Of a DNA stretch of 64,000 bases, positions 60,318-64,000 are shown one piece after another. This DNA is from Labrys monachus (GTDB lineage Bacteria > Pseudomonadota > Alphaproteobacteria > Rhizobiales > Labraceae): NCBI RefSeq assembly GCF_030814655.1, contig NZ_JAUSVK010000001.1, positions 2,809,501 through 2,873,500 on the forward strand, written 5' to 3'. A program made the translations under genes and the position numbers. The notes under the pieces were generated by a model. That model was not told the origin of the DNA. It saw only the letters and a program-made list of their open reading frames with translations, and ran no database searches. Each line of letters begins with the position of its first letter. Position 1 is the stretch's first letter.

Positions 60318-61459
60318 CGGGATTCTCCGCCGGGGGGGACGATGCGGTGATAGCGCGAACCGAGGCTGGTGAGAATTTCGTAGCACACCGTGCCGGACCT
60401 GCGCGCCACCTCGTCGATCGGCAGGTGCGGCCCCGCCAGCTCGATCCAGTCGCCGCGCGCGATCGTTCCCTCGGGCAGGGCGGAAATGTCGATCGTCGTC
60501 AGGTCCATCGAGATGCGGCCGGCGATGGGACAATAGCGCCCGCCCGCATAGGCGAGGGCGCTGTCGTAATCGTCGGAGGAGGAGCCGGCGCGCAGATAGC
60601 CGTCAGCATAGCCGACGCCGACGATCGCCAGCCTGGCCGGCGAGCGGCTCACCCAGGTGGCGCCGTAGCCGACGCTCTCCCCGGGCTGGACGGCGCGCAC
60701 GGCGATGACGCGCGCCTCGACCGTGACGACCGGGGCCATCGGATTGGGCTTGTCCGGCGTCGGGTTGCCGCCATAGAGCGCAATGCCGGGACGGGTGAGG
60801 TCGAAGCCGAGGTCATCGGGCAGGAAGAGGCCGGAGGAATTGCACAGCGAGGCGGGAACGCCGGGAAACAGGCCGCGGACGGCATGGAAGGCGGCGATCT
60901 GCCGTCCGTTGAGGGGGTGCGCAGGCGTATCGGCGCAGGCCAGGTGGCTGATGAGCAGGCAGGGTTCGAACAGGCTGCCCTCGGCGAGCAGGGCTTCGGC
61001 CGCCTCCAGCCGCAGGCCGAGGCGCGCCATGCCGGTATCCACATGCAGCGCCGCGCCGCCGCGCCAGCCCGAGGCGGCGCAGAAGGCGGACCATTCGCGT
61101 ATCTCGTCGAGCGAGCCGAGCACCGGTCGCAGGTCGTGCGCGGCGTAGACGTCGCCGGCGCCGGGCAGCAGGCCGTTGAGCACGTAGATCGAGGCCCGCG
61201 CATCCAGCCCGCGCGCTTTGACGGCCTCCGCCAGCTGGGCCGTGAAGAAGGTGCGGCACCCCGCTTCGGCGAGGGCGGGGACGGCATTCTCGATGCCGAT
61301 GCCGTAGGCGTTCGCCTTGACCACGGCGCCGCATTCGGCGCGGGGCGCGCGCGCGCCGCACGATCGCCAATTGGCGACGAGCGCCGCGGTGTCGATGGTC
61401 AGGCGGCCATAGGCGCGGGAGCCGGCTTCGGCTGGTTCGGGAGAGCTCATGGCGACCAT
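60314..61459 (-). CDS. alr: Alanine racemase
   Basis: The 381-residue PLP enzyme supplies D-alanine for peptidoglycan. The PLP lysine is K48 in VVKANAYGIG, and the second catalytic base is the tyrosine in SVGYGATW. The barrel and C-terminal beta-domain (ISMDLTTIDIS) are complete. AAGGGA before ATG 61459 decides the start; ATG 61450 is the alternative. It follows dnaB by about 90 bases on the same strand, the usual alphaproteobacterial order, and is coupled to the VOC gene. Identification is secure. Confidence 0.95.
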   Translation of the reverse strand: MVAMSSPEPAEAGSRAYGRLTIDTAALVANWRSCGARAPRAECGAVVKANAYGIGIENAVPALAEAGCRTFFTAQLAEAVKARGLDARASIYVLNGLLPGAGDVYAAHDLRPVLGSLDEIREWSAFCAASGWRGGAALHVDTGMARLGLRLEAAEALLAEGSLFEPCLLISHLACADTPAHPLNGRQIAAFHAVRGLFPGVPASLCNSSGLFLPDDLGFDLTRPGIALYGGNPTPDKPNPMAPVVTVEARVIAVRAVQPGESVGYGATWVSRSPARLAIVGVGYADGYLRAGSSSDDYDSALAYAGGRYCPIAGRISMDLTTIDISALPEGTIARGDWIELAGPHLPIDEVARRSGTVCYEILTSLGSRYHRIVPPGGESR

Positions 61460-61548
61460 CGGGATCCCTTGGGAGCGCGGACATCCGGTCCGCTCATGTC
61501 TGCGACGGCGATGCTTCCAGGGCGGACCGGTGTTCGCACGCCCGGATG

Positions 61549-63045
61549 CTACATCTGCGCGGGAAGATGGTCGGCCCGCGCGAGATTGCCGAAGCGCGTC
61601 ACGTCGGCGTCGAACTGCACCTTGACCGTACCGGTCGGCCCGTGGCGCTGCTTGCCGATGATCACCTCGGCGACGCCGGCCAGGCTCTCCATTTCCGCCT
61701 GCCACTTGAAGAACTCCTCGGTGCCCTCCTTGGGCATGCGGTTCTTCACGTAATATTCCTCGCGGAACACGAACATCACCACGTCGGCGTCCTGTTCGAT
61801 CGAGCCGGATTCGCGCAGGTCCGACAATTGCGGCCGCTTGTCGTCGCGGCTTTCGACCTGGCGGGACAGCTGGGAGAGGCCGATGATCGGCACGTTCAGT
61901 TCCTTCGCCAGGGCCTTGAGGCCGGTGGTGATCTCGGTGATCTCCTGCACGCGGTTCTCGTTGCCCTTCTTGCCCGAGCCGGTCAGGAGCTGGATATAGT
62001 CGACGACGATGAGGTCGAGGCCGCGCTGGCGCTTCAGGCGCCGGGCGCGCGCCGTCAGCTGGGCGATGGCCAGGCCGCCTGTATCGTCGATGTAGAGCGG
62101 CACAGACTGCATGTCCTGGCTGGCCGTCACCAGACGGCTGAACTCCTCTTCCATGAGGTCGCCGCGCCGGATCTTGTAGGAAGGCACGTTCGCCTGCTCG
62201 GCGATGACGCGGGTCGCCAGCTGCTCGGCCGACATTTCCAGCGAGAAGAAGCCGACCGATCCGCCGTCCAGCGTCTTGGGCGTGCCGTCCGGCTGGATCT
62301 CGAAGCGGTAGTTCTTGGCGACGTTGAAGGCGATGTTGGTGGCGAGCGAGGTCTTGCCCATGCCGGGGCGGCCGGCCAGGATGATGAGGTCGGACGGCTG
62401 GAGGCCGCCCATGACGCGGTCGAGGTCGTCCAGGCCGGTCGCCAGGCCGGAAAGGTGGCCGTCGCGCTGATAGGCGGCCGACGCCATGTCGATGGCGTCC
62501 TTCAGCGCATCGGAAAAGCGCGCAAAGCCGCCGTCGTAGCGGCCGCTTTCGGCCAGCGAGAACAGGCGCCGCTCGGCCTCCTCGATCTGCTCGCCGGGAG
62601 GCATGTCGACGGGCGCGTCATAGGCGACGTTGACCACCTCCTCGCCGATCTGGATCAGCGAGCGGCGGATCGCGAGGTCGTAGATCGTCTGGCCGTAATC
62701 GGCGGCATTGATGATCGTCGTCGCCTCGGTGGCGAGGCGGGTGAGATATTGCGAGATCGTCAGCCCGCCGATGTCCTGATCGGGACCCATGAAGGTCTTG
62801 AGGGTGATCGGCGTCGCGATCTTGCCGCCGCGGACGAGGCTGGAAGTGATCTCGTAGACCTTGCGATGCAGCGGGTCGAAGAAATGGTCGGGGAGCAGGA
62901 AGTCGGAGACGCGATAGAATGCCTCGTTGTTGACGAGAACGGCGCCCAGCAACGCCTGTTCGGCTTCGACATTATGCGGCGCCTGCCGATAGGCCGGGGC
63001 CTGGGCGGTGTCGAGCTTGTGGACGGTGGCTTCGTTCTGGGGCAT
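61549..63045 (-). CDS. dnaB: Replicative DNA helicase DnaB
   Basis: This 498-residue protein unwinds DNA at the replication fork. The N-terminal domain (PHNVEAEQALLGAVLVNNEAF) is followed by the RecA-like helicase domain with Walker A AGRPGMGKTS, FSLEMSAEQL and the Walker B region LIVVDYIQLL, then LSQLSRQVESR. ATG 63045 (MPQNEATVH) is chosen over ATG 63120 because the extra 25 residues are Pro-rich and lie in the intergenic region. No intein is present; the length is normal. It lies between rplI and alr. Identification is secure. Confidence 0.97.
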   Translation of the reverse strand: MPQNEATVHKLDTAQAPAYRQAPHNVEAEQALLGAVLVNNEAFYRVSDFLLPDHFFDPLHRKVYEITSSLVRGGKIATPITLKTFMGPDQDIGGLTISQYLTRLATEATTIINAADYGQTIYDLAIRRSLIQIGEEVVNVAYDAPVDMPPGEQIEEAERRLFSLAESGRYDGGFARFSDALKDAIDMASAAYQRDGHLSGLATGLDDLDRVMGGLQPSDLIILAGRPGMGKTSLATNIAFNVAKNYRFEIQPDGTPKTLDGGSVGFFSLEMSAEQLATRVIAEQANVPSYKIRRGDLMEEEFSRLVTASQDMQSVPLYIDDTGGLAIAQLTARARRLKRQRGLDLIVVDYIQLLTGSGKKGNENRVQEITEITTGLKALAKELNVPIIGLSQLSRQVESRDDKRPQLSDLRESGSIEQDADVVMFVFREEYYVKNRMPKEGTEEFFKWQAEMESLAGVAEVIIGKQRHGPTGTVKVQFDADVTRFGNLARADHLPAQM

Positions 63046-63185
63046 GCGACTCGGCTGCTGTTGGGCGGACAGTGTAGCACGGGTCGCAGGCGGGAAGGGG
63101 CGGTGCGGTTCCATCCACACTGATCCACAGGCTGCCGGCCGGGCAGTCGAGGCTGCCCGGCCGGTCGGCTCGCGAAAAGCGCGGA

Positions 63186-63758
63186 TCAGACGTCGGGCTG
63201 CTCGCCCGTGCCGGGGACGCCGGGGATCTCGACGTCTTCCGGATTCTCGTATTCGTCTTCCTCGTCGCGGGGAACGGTGACGTCCTCGCCGCGGGCCTGG
63301 CGCTCGGCTTCCTCGGGGGAACGGGCGATGTTGGCGGTGATGAAGACCTCCACTTCCGGATGGAGGTGGACGGCGACCTTGTGCACGCCGATCGTCTTGA
63401 TCGGCGTGTTGAGCACGATCTGGGAACGGGAGACGGTGAAGCCCCCGGCCGTGGCGGCGTCGGAAAGATCGCGTGCGCTCACCGAACCGTAGAGCTGGCC
63501 CGATTCGCCGGCCTGCCGGATCAGCGTCACGGTCTGGCCGTTGAGCTTGACCGCAACGGCCTCGGCTTCCTTGCGCTGTTCGAGGTTGCGGGCCTCGAGC
63601 TGCACGCGCTCGTTCTCGAAGCGCTCCTTGTTCGCCTTGGTGGCGCGCAGGGCCTTGTTGTTCGGCAGGAGGAAGTTGCGGGCATAGCCGTCCTTCACCC
63701 TGACGGTATCACCCATCTGGCCGAGCTTGGAGACGCGCTCGAGCAAAATCACTTCCAT
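63186..63758 (-). CDS. rplI: 50S ribosomal protein L9
   Basis: The 190-residue L9 has the family start [32 protein letters not shown] (N-terminal rRNA-binding domain), a long connecting helix and a C-terminal domain ([25 protein letters not shown]). A 35-residue acidic tail ([15 protein letters not shown]) extends beyond the E. coli length, as in other Hyphomicrobiales. AAGGAGAAGACC precedes the ATG, a strong ribosome site. Identification is secure. Confidence 0.97.
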   Translation of the reverse strand: MEVILLERVSKLGQMGDTVRVKDGYARNFLLPNNKALRATKANKERFENERVQLEARNLEQRKEAEAVAVKLNGQTVTLIRQAGESGQLYGSVSARDLSDAATAGGFTVSRSQIVLNTPIKTIGVHKVAVHLHPEVEVFITANIARSPEEAERQARGEDVTVPRDEEDEYENPEDVEIPGVPGTGEQPDV

Positions 63759-63780
63759 GGTCTTCTCCTTCGTTTCGAGG

Positions 63781-64000
63781 TCACTTTGGTCTTTGCGGGG
63801 ATCGCGGCCAGCCACCCGGACCCGAGAGGCGCCGCAGATTGAAGATGAGATCGAGGACGCCGACGACGGCGAGCGCACCGAAGGCGAACCAGCTCATGAC
63901 GAAGCAGAGCAGATAGACGATCGCGAGCAGCATCGGCCGCGTCGCCCTGCCGCGCGTCACGAAATGCACGACGGCGAAGCCCTGCACCGAGAAGGCCCCG
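63781..64000 (-). CDS. DUF2232-type membrane protein, partial (5' end outside the window)
   Basis: Only the C-terminal 72 residues or so are in the window; the frame stays open through base 64000. They include one clear membrane segment ([33 protein letters not shown], key residues hydrophobic) and a basic tail. In many Hyphomicrobiales a DUF2232 (YybS-like) membrane protein lies between rpsR and rplI, and both position and topology match. The assignment relies on that synteny. It lies 22 bases upstream of rplI and is probably cotranscribed with it. Confidence 0.7.
   Translation of the reverse strand, partial: GAFSVQGFAVVHFVTRGRATRPMLLAIVYLLCFVMSWFAFGALAVVGVLDLIFNLRRLSGPGGWPRSPQRPK

Noticed and set aside
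61485-61530. CCGGTCCGC/GCGGACCGG inverted repeat between dnaB and alr.
   Set aside because: The 28-base spacer and lack of a T-run make it unconvincing as a terminator, and GC-rich DNA gives such repeats by chance.
1-64000. tRNA, rRNA, CRISPR array, integrase or transposase genes.
   Set aside because: I looked for them in all gaps and found none; intergenic spaces are short and show only regulatory or hairpin sequences and one palindromic repeat.

Overview
The window reads as a chromosomal segment of a GC-rich alphaproteobacterium, most likely of the order Hyphomicrobiales (Rhizobiales). Three things support this: the housekeeping block at the right end (DUF2232-type membrane protein, rplI, dnaB, alr, radA, cvpA, purF, SDR), EcfG-type general-stress promoters (GGAAC-N16/17-CGTT) and an alphaproteobacterial LexA box (GAAC-N7-GAAC). 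Many ABC transporters, each tied to a small catabolic gene set and its own regulator, point to a metabolically versatile soil or plant-associated bacterium; a Labrys- or Kaistia-like genus is only a guess.

Layout. (1) 0.1-11.4 kb is a polyol locus. A leftward operon of FGGY kinase, GlpD-like FAD dehydrogenase and an RpiB isomerase of the DerI/EryI type is divergent from a ribose-type ABC transporter, a DeoR regulator, an SDR, DhaK and DhaL. Together they could feed tetritols such as threitol or erythritol to erythrose 4-phosphate. (2) 11.5-19.0 kb holds a small thioesterase, then a LysR regulator divergent from an operon of two SDRs, a creatininase, a GpuA-like ureohydrolase and an amino-acid-type ABC transporter, probably for a guanidino compound. 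(3) 19.4-28.9 kb is mostly single genes: zwf, tkt, an alpha/beta hydrolase, a secreted ClpP-like protein, DUF763, CsbD and small unknowns. Several carry EcfG promoters, and DUF763 carries a LexA box. (4) 28.9-36.6 kb has a cysteine hydrolase, an IclR regulator, ATP-dependent hydantoinase/oxoprolinase subunits (HyuB, HyuA) and a polar amino-acid-type ABC transporter. (5) 36.7-43.8 kb holds a ROK-type kinase whose motifs lie in circularly permuted order, a 5-formyl-THF cyclo-ligase, an HPP/CBS membrane protein, nitronate monooxygenase, MarR and ClC, with the same 17-bp palindrome on both sides of marR. (6) 43.9-50.8 kb is a sugar-acid locus: a CUT2-type ABC transporter whose permease gene looks frameshifted, two enolase-superfamily enzymes and a FadR-type GntR regulator. 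(7) 50.9-64.0 kb is the housekeeping block, read leftward, interrupted between radA and alr by a rightward PHA-family gene and a third ribose-type ABC transporter, plus a VOC protein that is cotranscribed with alr.

No tRNA, rRNA, CRISPR array, transposase or phage gene was found. The only likely dispersed repeat is a 105-bp long-inverted-repeat element at 7883-7987. Pathway assignments rest on family recognition and gene neighbourhood and were not tested by database search; comparisons with named homologues come from memory.
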